The translations under genes were made by a program, and so were the position numbers. Source: Gemmobacter aquatilis (lineage in GTDB: Bacteria; Pseudomonadota; Alphaproteobacteria; Rhodobacterales; Rhodobacteraceae). From it: DNA of 64,000 bases. The notes beneath the pieces are model-generated. The model worked only from the letters and a program-made list of their open reading frames with translations, did not search any database and was not told the origin of the DNA. How positions within the stretch are numbered: the stretch's first letter is position 1; every line of letters starts with the position of its first letter. Positions 8,306 through 17,611 of the stretch are shown piece after piece. The stretch is from assembly GCF_900110025.1 (NCBI RefSeq), contig NZ_FOCE01000013.1, positions 20,848 through 84,847 of the forward strand. The letters are read 5' to 3'.

Positions 8306-10090
8306 ATGGGGCTGCGCGCGACAGGAGAGGTGCAAGACCTTCAGCGCCGCTTCGGCACTCTGCCAGGCGCCAGCCTGCCTGCGTTTGTCGAAGACAGCTG
8401 GCTCCGCTGTCTGGACTCTCACCACATCCTGCCGGACTGCCGACGCAGGCCGACCATCCTGACGCAATCGGAACTGCATATGGCCGTGGATCGGGAAGAA
8501 GACCTGATCCGCGCCGCCCTGCCCGAAATCGACCGGCTGTTTCACCACCTTGTGCAGGATGACTATCTGGTGTCGCTGGCGGCACCCGATGGGGTGAAGC
8601 TGGTGTTCCGCTGCGCGCCCGCGATGCTGGAGGATCTGGGCGCCGCAGGCGTGGCGCCCGGCTCGATCTGGACCGAAGAAACCGAAGGCACAAACGGCAT
8701 CGGCACCGGCCTGAAACTGGGCCGCGCGCTGTCCATCGTCGGCGGCCAGCATTTCCATGTGTCTCTGAAGGCGCTGACCTGCACGGTGGCCCCGATCCGG
8801 GGCGCCGAGGGGCGGGTGGAGGGGATGGTCAACATCTCGTCACATCAGATCGAAACGCCACGCACCGCCAGCCTGTTGCGCGGCCTGGCCGAACGATCGG
8901 CACAGCGCATCGAAGCGCAGCTTTTCCGCAGGCGGCAGCGCGGGCAGCGCCTTGTCACCCTGTCGCGGCAGGCGGATTTCGCGGATCCGGCGACCATGGC
9001 CATGCTGGCGCTGGACGATCTGGGGCGGGTGGTGGCTGCGACCTCCACCGCCGCGATGCTGCTCGGGCAGGCGTATCCGCCCTTGGCAGGCGGCTGGATC
9101 GACCAGATTCTGGCGCCGGGCAGCCTGATGCGGGCCGACGACCTGCCGCCCGGTGCGGTCACCGACGGCGCCGGGGGGATATTTGCCCGATGGGAGGTGC
9201 CGGGCCATGCCCGCCCGCCAACAGCGCGTCCCCCCGCGCCGCCCCGGATGATCGCAGCCCCATCGCCCGACCCGCGCCACAGCCAGATCATGGCCCGCGC
9301 GCGGCGCCTGATCGACGCCGGGCAACCGCTTGTGATCTGTGGGGAAAGCGGCGTTGGAAAAACCCACTTCGCCCGTGCCGTGTCCGGCGCGGTGCAACAG
9401 GATGCCCGCCGCGTTGTCCTGCTCAACGGGGCAGGCGATCCCGGCCAGAACATCGCAACGGTTCAGAGCCTGACCGGGGCGCAGGATTTCACGCTGATCC
9501 TCGATCAGGTCGAAGAACTGCCCGGCCCGGTGCAACAGGCGCTTCTGGCCTTGCTGGAGGATGACGCGGCACTGGCGCCGCAGGGCATCGCGCTGATGAC
9601 CGTCGCCGCCCAACCGCTTTTGCAACTTGTCGCGGCGGGAACGCTGCGGGCCGATCTGGCGCACCGGCTGGCCGGCACCACGCTGGAACTGCCGCCCCTG
9701 CGCAGCGCCCCGGCGCTGGGTCAGATCATCGCGGCGGTGTTTCACCGCGAGGCCGAGGCCCTGTCGCGCGACGATCTTGAGCTGGCCCCCGATGTGCTGA
9801 CCCTTCTGGTCAACCACCACTGGCCCGGCAACCTGCGCGAATTGACCAAGGCCCTGCGCCATGCCGTCGTCCTTGCCGAAACACAGGTCACGGCCTGCGA
9901 CCTGCCTGATGACTTGCTTGCCCAAAGCCACGGCCATGATCTGCGCGCGCGATCCCAACAGGAAAGCGCGCGGATCGAAGCGGCGCTGCGCCACAATCGC
10001 GGCAATGTGGCCGAAACCGCCCGCTATCTCGGGATGTCCCGTGCCACGCTGTACCGCAAGATCAAGGTGCCGCGCCCACCCAAAGGCTGA
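8306..10090 (+). CDS. AcoR-like transcriptional regulator with degenerate AAA+ domain
   Basis: 594 residues. The N-terminal GAF-like sensor (about 60-210; EETEGTNGIGTGL is typical of AcoR proteins) is followed by an AAA+ domain (about 320-530) and a C-terminal Fis-type helix-turn-helix (NRGNVAETARYLGMSRATLYRKIK). Walker A is intact (GESGVGKT). The sigma-54-contacting GAFTGA loop is missing, and the Walker B region reads LILDQV where LFLDEI is expected. WPGNLREL and the arginine-finger region (RADLAHRL) remain. It therefore looks unable to remodel sigma-54 holoenzyme and may act as a conventional DNA-binding activator or repressor. The start was set at the ATG at 8306 (preceded by AAGGGGGGG) rather than the TTG at 8291. 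It probably controls the flanking dehydrogenases and ABC importer. Confidence 0.88.
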   Translation: MGLRATGEVQDLQRRFGTLPGASLPAFVEDSWLRCLDSHHILPDCRRRPTILTQSELHMAVDREEDLIRAALPEIDRLFHHLVQDDYLVSLAAPDGVKLVFRCAPAMLEDLGAAGVAPGSIWTEETEGTNGIGTGLKLGRALSIVGGQHFHVSLKALTCTVAPIRGAEGRVEGMVNISSHQIETPRTASLLRGLAERSAQRIEAQLFRRRQRGQRLVTLSRQADFADPATMAMLALDDLGRVVAATSTAAMLLGQAYPPLAGGWIDQILAPGSLMRADDLPPGAVTDGAGGIFARWEVPGHARPPTARPPAPPRMIAAPSPDPRHSQIMARARRLIDAGQPLVICGESGVGKTHFARAVSGAVQQDARRVVLLNGAGDPGQNIATVQSLTGAQDFTLILDQVEELPGPVQQALLALLEDDAALAPQGIALMTVAAQPLLQLVAAGTLRADLAHRLAGTTLELPPLRSAPALGQIIAAVFHREAEALSRDDLELAPDVLTLLVNHHWPGNLRELTKALRHAVVLAETQVTACDLPDDLLAQSHGHDLRARSQQESARIEAALRHNRGNVAETARYLGMSRATLYRKIKVPRPPKG

Positions 10091-10105
10091 GGCGCGGCCC
10101 CCGGC

Positions 10106-11083
10106 TTATCCCGCCTTGCGCCGCATGTAGAACGCAGCGGCGATGACGATCACCACGCCCTTGATGATGATCTGCATCTGGATCGGCAGGCCCAGCTGCA
10201 ACACCGCGTTGAACACCACGATCAGGATCGCCGCCCCCACCAGACCCCCGGCAATGGTGCCCCGGCCGCCCGACAGCGCAACCCCGCCCATCACCGCCGC
10301 CACGATCGAGTCAATCTCGAACCCGCGGCCCACCCAGTTGTCCACGATGCCCACGAAGCCCGACAGGATCAGCCCGGCCAGCGCCGCCAGCACGCCCGAG
10401 ATGACATAGCACAGGATCGTCACCCCATCGGCCGGGATGCCCAGCAGCCGCGCCGTCACCGGATTGCCGCCGGTGATATAGACCTTGCGCCCGAAGGTGC
10501 TTTTGGCCAGCAGCACCGAAAAGATCACCGCCAGCACCGCCGTGATGATCAGGTTATAGGGCACGCCATAGATCGCCCCCGACCCGAGGATGCGAAACAC
10601 CGGCGGCACATTGCCCGAGGGCGCCCCCTGCGTCCAGGCCGACCGCATCCCCTGCAGCACGATCATCGTCGCCAGCGTGGCCAGAAAGGGCGAGACATTG
10701 CGCTTCGCCACCAGCAGCCCGTTCACCAGCCCGGTGCCCAGACCGATCGCCAGCGCCAGCGCGAAGATGACCGGCGCATCTCCGTCCTGCCCGCTGAAGC
10801 TGGTGGCCACAACCGCCGCCGTCGCCATGACCGAGGCGACCGAAAGATCCAGCCCACGCACCAGAATGACGAACACCTGCCCGATCACCACCATGCCCAG
10901 CGGCGCCGCCTGCAACAACATGTTCGACACATTGCCGCCGCTCAGAAAAGACGGCGAGATCGCCGCCGACAGGACGATCATCACCAGCAGCGACAGATGC
11001 AACGCATAGCGCTGCAGCCAGGCCCGGGTGGCCTCGGCCCCGGATGCCATGCCGGACAGATTGGGTTCAACCGCGTGTGACAT
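10106..11083 (-). CDS. Sugar-type ABC transporter permease (RbsC family), second permease
   Basis: About 325 residues with eight to ten hydrophobic segments. The RbsC-family signatures are GQVFVILVRGLDLSVAS after the third segment and YVISGVLAALAGLILSG plus MGGVALSGGRGTIAGG near the C-terminus. It forms half of the membrane channel of a carbohydrate-type importer. Its ATG overlaps the stop of the upstream permease (TGATG); the frame also permits a TTG one codon earlier. It is the last gene of a minus-strand operon of binding protein, ATPase and two permeases, and ends 15 bases from the convergent regulator. The transported compound is unknown; the neighbours (alcohol and acyl-CoA dehydrogenases) hint at a polyol or small carbonyl substrate. 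Confidence 0.9.
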   Translation of the reverse strand: MSHAVEPNLSGMASGAEATRAWLQRYALHLSLLVMIVLSAAISPSFLSGGNVSNMLLQAAPLGMVVIGQVFVILVRGLDLSVASVMATAAVVATSFSGQDGDAPVIFALALAIGLGTGLVNGLLVAKRNVSPFLATLATMIVLQGMRSAWTQGAPSGNVPPVFRILGSGAIYGVPYNLIITAVLAVIFSVLLAKSTFGRKVYITGGNPVTARLLGIPADGVTILCYVISGVLAALAGLILSGFVGIVDNWVGRGFEIDSIVAAVMGGVALSGGRGTIAGGLVGAAILIVVFNAVLQLGLPIQMQIIIKGVVIVIAAAFYMRRKAG

Positions 11084-12045
11084 CAAAGCTTCCTCTTCTT
11101 CTCGACATAGACCGACACGGCGATGATCACGATCAGCCCTTGCACGATCAGCTGGTAATGAGACGAAATATCCATGTAGTTCAGGACGTTGTTCAGAAGG
11201 GAGACAAGATAGACCCCCAGCAGCGTGCCGATCACGCCGCCGCGCCCCCCGGCCAGCAGGGTGCCCCCCACCACAACCGGGGTGATCGAGGTCAGGGTGA
11301 AATTGGCGCCGGTATAGGGCTGCCCCACCCCAAAGCGCGACACGAGGAAGATCGCCGTCAGCGCCGCCATGAAGCCGGAAAAGGCATAGACGAACAGCAG
11401 CACCTTCGCCCGCGGCAAGCCCATCAACTGCGCCCCCACCGCATCGTCGCCAATCGCATAGACATAGCGCCCGAAGCGGGCATAGCGCAGGAAGAAAGCC
11501 GTGCCCAGAAACAGTGCCACGGTGATCACCGCGCCCACCGGCAGCCCCAGAAAGCGGCCATAGGCCAGCACGTCAAAGCCCAGCGGCATCTTGCCTGCGG
11601 GGCCCATGGTATACAGCAGCGTCACCCCCTGCAGGGCCGCCCCCATGCCCAGCGTCACGATCAGCGGATGCACCTTCAGCCAGATCACCGCCGCCGCGTT
11701 CAGCAGTCCGACACAGATCCCCAGCGCCAGCACGATCATGATCGCCGGAAAGACCATCGCTGGATCGCCGTTGGTGATCCCCGACAGCAGCACGCTGGCA
11801 AGGCTGATCAACGAGCCGACCGACAGATCGATGCCGCCCGTCAGGACCGTCAACGTCTGGCCAAGGCTGACGATGGCCAGTGTCACCGATTGCTCCAGAA
11901 TATTCATGATGTTGTTCACCGAGGCGAACCGATCCGAAACCAGCACCCCCACGATGGCCAACACCACCAGCAGGCCGACCACGATGATCTGGCTGCCGTT
12001 GCGTCGCAGAAATTCGCTTTGCGCGCGTGTCCTGATGACTGTCAT
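11083..12045 (-). CDS. Sugar-type ABC transporter permease (RbsC family), first permease
   Basis: About 320 residues and strongly hydrophobic. The family motif GQTLTVLTGGIDLSVGSL and the C-terminal VVVGGTLLAGGRGGVIGT are visible. It pairs with the following permease to form a heterodimeric channel, an arrangement common in alphaproteobacterial importers of this family. The ATG at 12045 is preceded by GGGAGGGCGGC, a better start than the TTG at 12060 that opens the frame. The ATPase stop lies 12 bases upstream, so the genes are translationally close. Confidence 0.9.
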   Translation of the reverse strand: MTVIRTRAQSEFLRRNGSQIIVVGLLVVLAIVGVLVSDRFASVNNIMNILEQSVTLAIVSLGQTLTVLTGGIDLSVGSLISLASVLLSGITNGDPAMVFPAIMIVLALGICVGLLNAAAVIWLKVHPLIVTLGMGAALQGVTLLYTMGPAGKMPLGFDVLAYGRFLGLPVGAVITVALFLGTAFFLRYARFGRYVYAIGDDAVGAQLMGLPRAKVLLFVYAFSGFMAALTAIFLVSRFGVGQPYTGANFTLTSITPVVVGGTLLAGGRGGVIGTLLGVYLVSLLNNVLNYMDISSHYQLIVQGLIVIIAVSVYVEKKRKL

Positions 12046-12056
12046 GCCGCCCTCCC

Positions 12057-13547
12057 TCAAGCCGCGATCTTCTGGGTGGCAACCTGCATGATCCGCTCTT
12101 CGCTGATCTGGTCGCCGCTAAGTTCTCCGCCAATCATCCCCTCGCGCATGACCACCACCCGGTCCGCCATGCCGATCACCTCGGGCAGTTCCGAGCTGAT
12201 CATCAGCACGGCGATGCCCTTGGCCGCCATCTCGCGCATGATCCGATAGATCTCGGCCTTGGCGCCGACATCGACGCCCCGTGTCGGCTCGTCCAGGATC
12301 AGCACCTTGCGGCAGGTCCGCGCCCAGCGCGACACCAGCACTTTCTGCTGATTGCCGCCCGACATGGTGACGACGGGGTTCTGCGGGCCCCGGCAGGCGA
12401 TCTGATAGGCCGTGATTTCAGCCCGCGCGATGGCATCCTCCTGCCGCCGGTCCACAAGGCCCCAGCGGCTGACCGCATCCAGATCGGCGGCGGTGATGTT
12501 GCTGGCAACATCCAGCAGCATGGCCAGCCCCTGCCCCTTGCGGTCTTCGGTCAGCAGCCCGATGCCCTGCGCGATGGCTTTGGCCGGGGTCATCTTGCGG
12601 AACGTCTGCCCGCCGATCACCACCTCGCCCTCCGTCATCTCCAGCCCGCCAAAGATCGCCAGCGCCAGTTCGGTCCGCCCCGATCCCACCATGCCCGCCA
12701 GCGCCGTCACCTCGCCCGCGCGCAGGCTGATCGACGCACCGCGCACCCGACCCGCAGCCACGACGCCCCGCGCTTCCAGCACCACCGCGCCAATCGTGGC
12801 AGGATCGGCCTTGGGCGGGAAAAGTTCCTGCATGTCGCGCCCGACCATCAACGACACCAGCCGGTCCCGGTCCACCTCGGCGGTGGGGTGGCTGGCCACG
12901 AACTGCCCGTCTTTCAACACGGTCACGCGGTCGCAGATTTCAAAGATTTCTTCCAGCCGGTGCGAGATGTAGATGATCCCCACCCCATCGGCCCGCAGCG
13001 CCTGCAGCCGCTGGAACAGCAGCTCCACCTCTTTGCCAGAGATCACCGCCGTCGGTTCATCCAGGATCAGCAGCTTGACCTTGTGGACCATCGCCTTGGC
13101 GATTTCGACCATCTGCTGATCGGCCACGCTCAGCTCCACCACACGGCGATCCGGGTCGATATCGACGCCCAGCCGGTGCAGCAGTTCCACCGCATCCTTG
13201 CGCGTCTGGCGATGATCAACCAGCCCGAAAGCCCCGCGCCGCTCGTGCCCGATGAAGATGTTCTCGGCCACCGTCATATGCGGGAACAGGACGAATTCCT
13301 GATAGATCACATGGATGCCCGCAGCCTTGGCCGCGCCCGGCGTGGCCCAATGGGCAATCTCGCCATCAAATTCGATCTGGCCCTCGTCCGGCTGATAAAC
13401 CCCGGCGATGATCTTGGTCAGCGTCGATTTTCCGGCACCGTTCTCGCCCACCAGCGCATGGATCTCCCCGGCCCGCACATCCAGTTGCATGCCCGACAGC
13501 GCCTTCACGCCCGGAAACGATTTCGAGACATTTGATAAAGTCAGCAT
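12057..13547 (-). CDS. Sugar-type ABC transporter ATP-binding protein (RbsA/MglA type, two ABC domains)
   Basis: 496 residues with two nucleotide-binding domains in tandem, as usual for RbsA/MglA proteins. The first has Walker A GENGAGKST, a signature-like LSVADQQ and Walker B LLILDEPTA. The second has a degenerate P-loop (GMVGSGRTELA), the signature SGGNQQKV and Walker B LILDEPTRGVDVG. The degenerate second Walker A is normal for this family. It powers the importer formed with the two downstream permeases. A GC-rich terminator-like hairpin separates it from the binding-protein gene, which would lower its expression relative to the binding protein. Confidence 0.93.
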   Translation of the reverse strand: MLTLSNVSKSFPGVKALSGMQLDVRAGEIHALVGENGAGKSTLTKIIAGVYQPDEGQIEFDGEIAHWATPGAAKAAGIHVIYQEFVLFPHMTVAENIFIGHERRGAFGLVDHRQTRKDAVELLHRLGVDIDPDRRVVELSVADQQMVEIAKAMVHKVKLLILDEPTAVISGKEVELLFQRLQALRADGVGIIYISHRLEEIFEICDRVTVLKDGQFVASHPTAEVDRDRLVSLMVGRDMQELFPPKADPATIGAVVLEARGVVAAGRVRGASISLRAGEVTALAGMVGSGRTELALAIFGGLEMTEGEVVIGGQTFRKMTPAKAIAQGIGLLTEDRKGQGLAMLLDVASNITAADLDAVSRWGLVDRRQEDAIARAEITAYQIACRGPQNPVVTMSGGNQQKVLVSRWARTCRKVLILDEPTRGVDVGAKAEIYRIMREMAAKGIAVLMISSELPEVIGMADRVVVMREGMIGGELSGDQISEERIMQVATQKIAA

Positions 13548-13559
13548 TTTTCCCTCCCC

Positions 13560-13592
13560 GAAAACAAGCCGGGGCCCTGCGCAGGCCCCGGC
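13560..13592 (-). terminator. Hairpin between binding protein and ATPase genes
   Basis: A perfect 9-bp stem (GCCGGGGCC at 13568-13576, GGCCCCGGC at 13584-13592) is followed on the minus strand by TTGTTTTC. It resembles a leaky terminator or mRNA-stabilising hairpin, as often found after binding-protein genes of ABC operons. Confidence 0.7.
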
Positions 13593-13610
13593 GTCCGGTG
13601 TGCCGCCGGA

Positions 13611-14747
13611 TTATTGCGGGTAGTCGATCGAGAAGGTGGTCGGGTCGTAATCCGGCCCCATCCCCCCCGTCACCAGCAGATCGGCCGGGCCATTCGCAAT
13701 GACCATCTCGTCAATGCGCAGCCTGGTGTCGATCGACGGCGTGGTGTCGCCCTCGGTCACGGCGATCTGGCTGTTGATCTCGCTGATGCAGGGCACCTGC
13801 GCCCCTTCCAGAACCTTCAGCGCGGTCTTGATCGACTCGCCCGCCATCGCCGGCGGATAGCCCACTTCCAGCAGCGGCACCTTGTGTTTCAGCGCCAGTT
13901 GCATCGGCCCGTTCACATCGGCCGTGGTATGGGGCGGAATGGTGCCATCGGCCCAACCCGCCTCGACAAAGGCTTCGATGGACCCGGGGGTCATCAATCC
14001 ATGCGCCGACCAGACGGCATCAATGTCCTGACCATATTTCTGGATCATCGACTGCATGACCTGCTTGGCCTTCACCGGGCTCCAGTCGCCATAGACCGTT
14101 TCGACGATCTTGATGTCGGGATACTGGTTGAACACCTGCATGGCGGTTTTCATGCGGATTTCCGACGGGCTGGAGCCAGCCTGCCCGCCCATCATCACCA
14201 CATTGCCCTTGCCGCCCAGCTTTTCCACAATCCACTGCGCGAACAACCGGCCCGAGATCGCATCCGACGCGGTGACGAAGGTCACGAAGTTGTCGGATTC
14301 AATGCGGCGGTCCACCATGACAACCGGGATGCCGGATTCCATCACGCGGGTCACCGCCGGGTCCAGCGCCTGTGCGGTATTGGCCGACACGATCAGCAGA
14401 TCGACGCCGCGCGACACCAGATCCTGAATGTCGGCCACCTGCTTGCTGTCGTCATGGCCCGCGTCGGTGATGATCAGCTTGGCGATCCGATCCTTGTTTT
14501 CGGCGGCGGCCTTCATCATCGAATGCACCGCGACCACCCGCCAGCTGTCGCCCAGACCGGCATTGGAAAAGCCGATCGTATAGGGGCCATCCTTCTTGTA
14601 TTGCGAGGTGTCCTTGAAACAGACATCCTGCGCCGGGTTGAACAGGAAGGTGCGCGGCGCGCCGGTATAGGTATTGTCGGCCAGCGCCCCCGTCGCAACG
14701 GTGCACAGCAGAACAGGCGCGGCGAACCGCGTGAACAGGTTTTTCAT
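13611..14747 (-). CDS. Periplasmic sugar-type binding protein (RbsB-like)
   Basis: 378 residues from the ATG at 14747, which is preceded by GGAGGAAAG. A Sec signal peptide (MKNLFTRFAAPVLLCTVATGALA, cleavage after ALA) is visible. The mature chain has periplasmic-binding-protein fold signatures: YTIGFSNAGLGDSWR, the DLLIVSANTAQALDPAV hinge, GIPVVMVDRRI and VVMMGGQAGSS. It is first in the minus-strand importer operon. A 19-bp dyad identical to one in the 6.8-kb promoter lies 195 bases upstream. The ligand is not deducible; an unusual feature is a cysteine near the mature N-terminus (QDVCFKDT) that could pair with the one in AQVPCISE. Confidence 0.9.
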   Translation of the reverse strand: MKNLFTRFAAPVLLCTVATGALADNTYTGAPRTFLFNPAQDVCFKDTSQYKKDGPYTIGFSNAGLGDSWRVVAVHSMMKAAAENKDRIAKLIITDAGHDDSKQVADIQDLVSRGVDLLIVSANTAQALDPAVTRVMESGIPVVMVDRRIESDNFVTFVTASDAISGRLFAQWIVEKLGGKGNVVMMGGQAGSSPSEIRMKTAMQVFNQYPDIKIVETVYGDWSPVKAKQVMQSMIQKYGQDIDAVWSAHGLMTPGSIEAFVEAGWADGTIPPHTTADVNGPMQLALKHKVPLLEVGYPPAMAGESIKTALKVLEGAQVPCISEINSQIAVTEGDTTPSIDTRLRIDEMVIANGPADLLVTGGMGPDYDPTTFSIDYPQ

Positions 14748-15150
14748 CTTTCCTCCAACTGTTTCAAACGCTGGATGTGAAGATCCTCCTTCTTCACCCA
14801 GCGCGATCTGTTTCCCCAGGTCGGGCAACGCCCAAGGTTTGCTCGATCCGAAGCGCCCCAGCCAAACGGACCACGTTCCGCCTGAACTCTGTGCTGACTC
14901 CGGATTGCCTCTTTTGGATAGGGCTTCGTCTGCCGTCGGGAAACTGTCTCTTGTGCGACATGCCCTGCGGCACGGACCGGCGCAAATGACCCGGCCTGAC
15001 AAGCGGGCTCAGAATGGATGGCAAGGCTCTGCAGATTGCACCCAATCGACCCATTTGCTCGGACAGGCCGTAAACAGCATGCGTGGTTGCGCAATCAGGT
15101 GCCAAAGCCGCCACCAAGCTTGAAATCAGCTGGTGGGACTTGGCGCGGTG
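14748..15150. promoter_or_regulatory. Promoter region of the sugar-type ABC operon
   Basis: 403 bases between two minus-strand genes. Apart from the regulator site at 14942-14960 I see no coding signal; the short open frames here have no ribosome site or recognisable domain. Confidence 0.5.
14942..14960. promoter_or_regulatory. Putative AcoR-like regulator operator (copy 2)
   Basis: The 19 bases AACTGTCTCTTGTGCGACA are identical to 6834-6852. The dyad is TGTCTC-N4-GCGACA. It links the ABC importer to the dehydrogenase/acyl-CoA dehydrogenase promoter as one probable regulon. Confidence 0.6.
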
Positions 15151-15951
15151 TTACTGGGGGCGCCCGGCCCCGGCGGGCAAGGCAAGGCGCAAGATCGCCA
15201 GATAGCCTACCGGGTCTTCGATACAAGGCAGATGCCCGACCCCGGGCAGGCAGGTCAGCACCGCCTGTGGAATCATACCCGCTGTGGCCTGCACCAGCGC
15301 CGGGGGCGTGGCCCCGTCTTCGGCACCGGCAATCAGGTGGACCGGCATCTGCAGTTCCCGGCAGCGCGCGGTCAGATCGGTAACCGACAGCGCATCGCAA
15401 CAGCCCAGATAGCAGGTCAGATCGCAGCGCGACAGCATGGCCCGCCAGCCCGCCAGCGCCCCCGGATGTGCTGCCCGCCAGGCCGTGGAAAACCAGCGCT
15501 CCAGAACTGCATCCGCCATCAGGGCGATACCGCCCTGTTCTAGCGCCGCGATCCGGTCTTGCCACATCGCGACCGTGCCGATGCGTGCCGCAGTATTCGA
15601 CAGCACCAGACGCCGCACCCGCCTAGGATGGTTCAGCGCCAATGACAGCGCAATCTGCCCGCCGATCGACAGGCCCAACACATCGGCCGCCGCCACGTCA
15701 TAACCGTCCAACACCGCCCGCGCATGGGCCTCCAGTGCTTCGATCCGGTAAGGGCGTGGCGCGGTTTCCGACAAGCCATGTCCCGGCTTGTCAAAACGGA
15801 TCACCCGGAAATCCTGCGACAGACCGGGCATCACCGCATCCCACATCCGCAGATCGGTTCCCAGCGAGTTGATCAGAAGCAGCGGCGGCGCTGTGGCCGG
15901 GCCATCCGCGCGGCTATGAAGCCAGATGCCGTTTGATCGGATCATGCGCAT
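15151..15951 (-). CDS. pcaD: 3-oxoadipate enol-lactonase
   Basis: A 266-residue alpha/beta hydrolase that opens 3-oxoadipate enol-lactone to 3-oxoadipate. The nucleophile serine is in GLSIGGQIA, the aspartate is in the VHLIAGAEDGATPP segment and the histidine is in GVGHLPCIEDP. The N-terminus (NSLGTDLRMWD, then RFDKPGHGLSE) is characteristic of PcaD/CatD. The ATG at 15951 has AAAGGGGAC upstream; the frame extends to 16011 without a better start. It is divergent from a CatR-like LysR gene and shares a control region with an ATAC-N7-GTAT operator, so it belongs to the catechol branch despite the pca-style name. Confidence 0.9.
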   Translation of the reverse strand: MRMIRSNGIWLHSRADGPATAPPLLLINSLGTDLRMWDAVMPGLSQDFRVIRFDKPGHGLSETAPRPYRIEALEAHARAVLDGYDVAAADVLGLSIGGQIALSLALNHPRRVRRLVLSNTAARIGTVAMWQDRIAALEQGGIALMADAVLERWFSTAWRAAHPGALAGWRAMLSRCDLTCYLGCCDALSVTDLTARCRELQMPVHLIAGAEDGATPPALVQATAGMIPQAVLTCLPGVGHLPCIEDPVGYLAILRLALPAGAGRPQ

Positions 15952-16027
15952 GTCAGTCCCCTTTGCCGTGCTGCGGCACAAAACCGCGACACAGCCACGC
16001 TGGCAATGCACGCGGCCATGTGATGCA

Positions 16028-16042
16028 ATACCTGAAAGGTAT
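16028..16042. promoter_or_regulatory. CatM/BenM-type LysR operator
   Basis: ATACCTGAAAGGTAT is a perfect ATAC-N7-GTAT dyad, the consensus reported for CatM/BenM-type muconate-responsive LysR regulators. It lies between the divergent enol-lactonase and catR-like genes. The same left arm and spacer recur at 19884-19898 before catA. Confidence 0.85.
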
Positions 16043-16093
16043 CGCAGCCTGATATATCAGACCCGAAACAGTCGTTTCCGGGGAGGGAACGGG

Positions 16094-16986
16094 ATGGAGT
16101 TCAAGCGCCTGAAATACTTTCTGGCCGTCGCCGAAGAACTGCACCTCGGTCGCGCCGCCACCCGGCTGGACATGGCGCAGCCGCCGTTGTCGCGGCAGAT
16201 CGCCGCGTTGGAGGCCGATCTCGGCGTGCAGCTTTTCGACCGCAGCCGCAGCCAGATTCGGCTGACGCAAGCCGGATTGGTGTTGCAGGATCACGCGCGG
16301 CAAATCCTGTCGCGTCTGGATGCCGCCTACCGCGAAACCCGGCTGGGGGGCACCGGCGGCGGGGGGCGCTTGCGGATCGCTTTTGTCGGCTCGGCCTCGC
16401 ACGGGGTGCTGCCGACGCTGATCAAGTCCTACCGTTCGTTCTACCCGAATGTGGAACTGGCGCTGTCGGCGATGAACAATGCCGAACTGTCGCACGCGCT
16501 GATTGCCCGCGACATTGACGTGGCGGTGGCCCGCCCCGCCCTGAACGATGACGAATTCCGCCGCGAATTGCTGTGCCGGGAAAAGCTGATCCTGGCCCTG
16601 CCCGATAATTCGCATCTGGCCAGCTGCCCGAGATCCGCTTTGCCGATCTGGCCGATCAGGAGTTTGTCCTTTACCCACGCCGACCCCGCCCCGGCTATGC
16701 CGATCTGGTGCTGGAGATTTGCGCGCGTGAAGGCTTCAAACCGGCCAAGCTGGAACTGACGCAGGATTTTCAAAGCGCGATCTCGCTGGTGTCGGTGGGC
16801 GTGGGCCTGTCGGTGGTGCCGGAATCGGTGTCCAGCACACAGCGGCCGGGCGTAGTTTACCGGCCCTATCTCGGCGACAATCCCGGCACGGCGCTGACCG
16901 TCCACGCCCGGCTGGACAATCGCGCGCCACAGGTGATGAACTTTCTGGAGATCACCCGGAAATTCGCCCGCAAAGCCCCGACCTAG
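16094..16986 (+). pseudogene. catR: CatR-like LysR regulator, frameshifted
   Basis: The N-terminal frame (ATG at 16094 after GGGAGGGAACGGG) encodes a LysR helix-turn-helix (MEFKRLKYFLAVAEELHLGRAA) and the first half of an effector domain. Near 16615-16625 the homologous reading moves to another frame, where PEIRFADLADQEFVLYPR continues and ends at 16986 with LEITRKFARKAPT. Together the two frames give a full-length regulator of about 297 residues, so a single-base indel is the simplest explanation. The family call rests on similarity to CatR/BenM/PcaQ-type proteins and on the ATAC-N7-GTAT sites at the two cat promoters. If the indel is a sequencing error, the gene is functional. Confidence 0.8.
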
Positions 16987-17005
16987 GCCTTTGGGCTAGG
17001 TCGGG
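16977..17005. terminator. Hairpin between convergent catR-like and GST genes
   Basis: CCCGACCTAG at 16977-16986 pairs with CTAGGTCGGG at 16996-17005, with G..CC/GG..G continuing inward. It contains both stop codons. There is no T tract, so this is a possible bidirectional terminator rather than a canonical one. Confidence 0.5.
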
Positions 17006-17609
17006 CGCGGATCGTCGCGGAAGGTCGTGGCCTGCACCGAGGGCCGCGCGGTGAACGCCGCGTGCCTCGCCGCCAGACGCGGGCGACCACTGCGCCATAC
17101 CTCTGCCTCAAAGCGGAAATCCAGATAGCACAGCGCGACACCGATGCTCAGATGCCCGATGTCGAAGGCGCGTGCTTCTATCGCGGGCACATGGCGCTCC
17201 AGCCAGTCGGCCACGCGGTTCATCTTGGTGCGATAGACCGCGATCATGTCCTCCGACCGCAGCGCAGCGGGCCGCAACCGCGCCTCGACCAGCCAGGGCA
17301 GGGCCACATCTAACAGGCCGGTGCCCAAAGCCTCGTCCCGCTCGGAAGCCAGATCTTCGGGGAACAGGCAGGGCCGGCCCGATCGGCCCAGCGGCAGATC
17401 ACATGGCTGTCGAACAGCACGCTGCCATCTTCCAGCTCCAGCGTCGGGATCTTGGACAGCGGGTTCAGCGCCATCAACCCAGGATGGGGGATCAGCGGAT
17501 CGGCATGAGTGCGGACAGTTTCGACCTGCCCGGCCAGGCCCTTTTCATGCAGGGCGACCATTACCTTGCGCACATAGGGCGAGCGAGGCGACCAATGCAG
17601 CAGCGGCAT
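16996..17609 (-). pseudogene. Glutathione S-transferase-like protein, frameshifted
   Basis: The N-terminal thioredoxin-like GST domain starts at 17609 (MPLLHWSPRSPYVRKVMVAL) and includes the conserved NPLSKIPTLELEDGSVLFDSHVIC. About codon 80 (near 17365-17370) the reading shifts. The C-terminal helical domain continues in another frame (GTGLLDVALPWLVEARL, then DWLERHVPAIEARAFDIGHLSIGVALCYLDFRF) to the stop at 16996. One base lost in the CCTGCCTGTTCC stretch explains it. The start lies 3 bases after the catB stop, so it was the last gene of the catA-catB operon. Function is unknown; maleylacetoacetate-isomerase-like or stress GSTs are possible. Confidence 0.75.
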
Positions 17610-17611
17610 GT

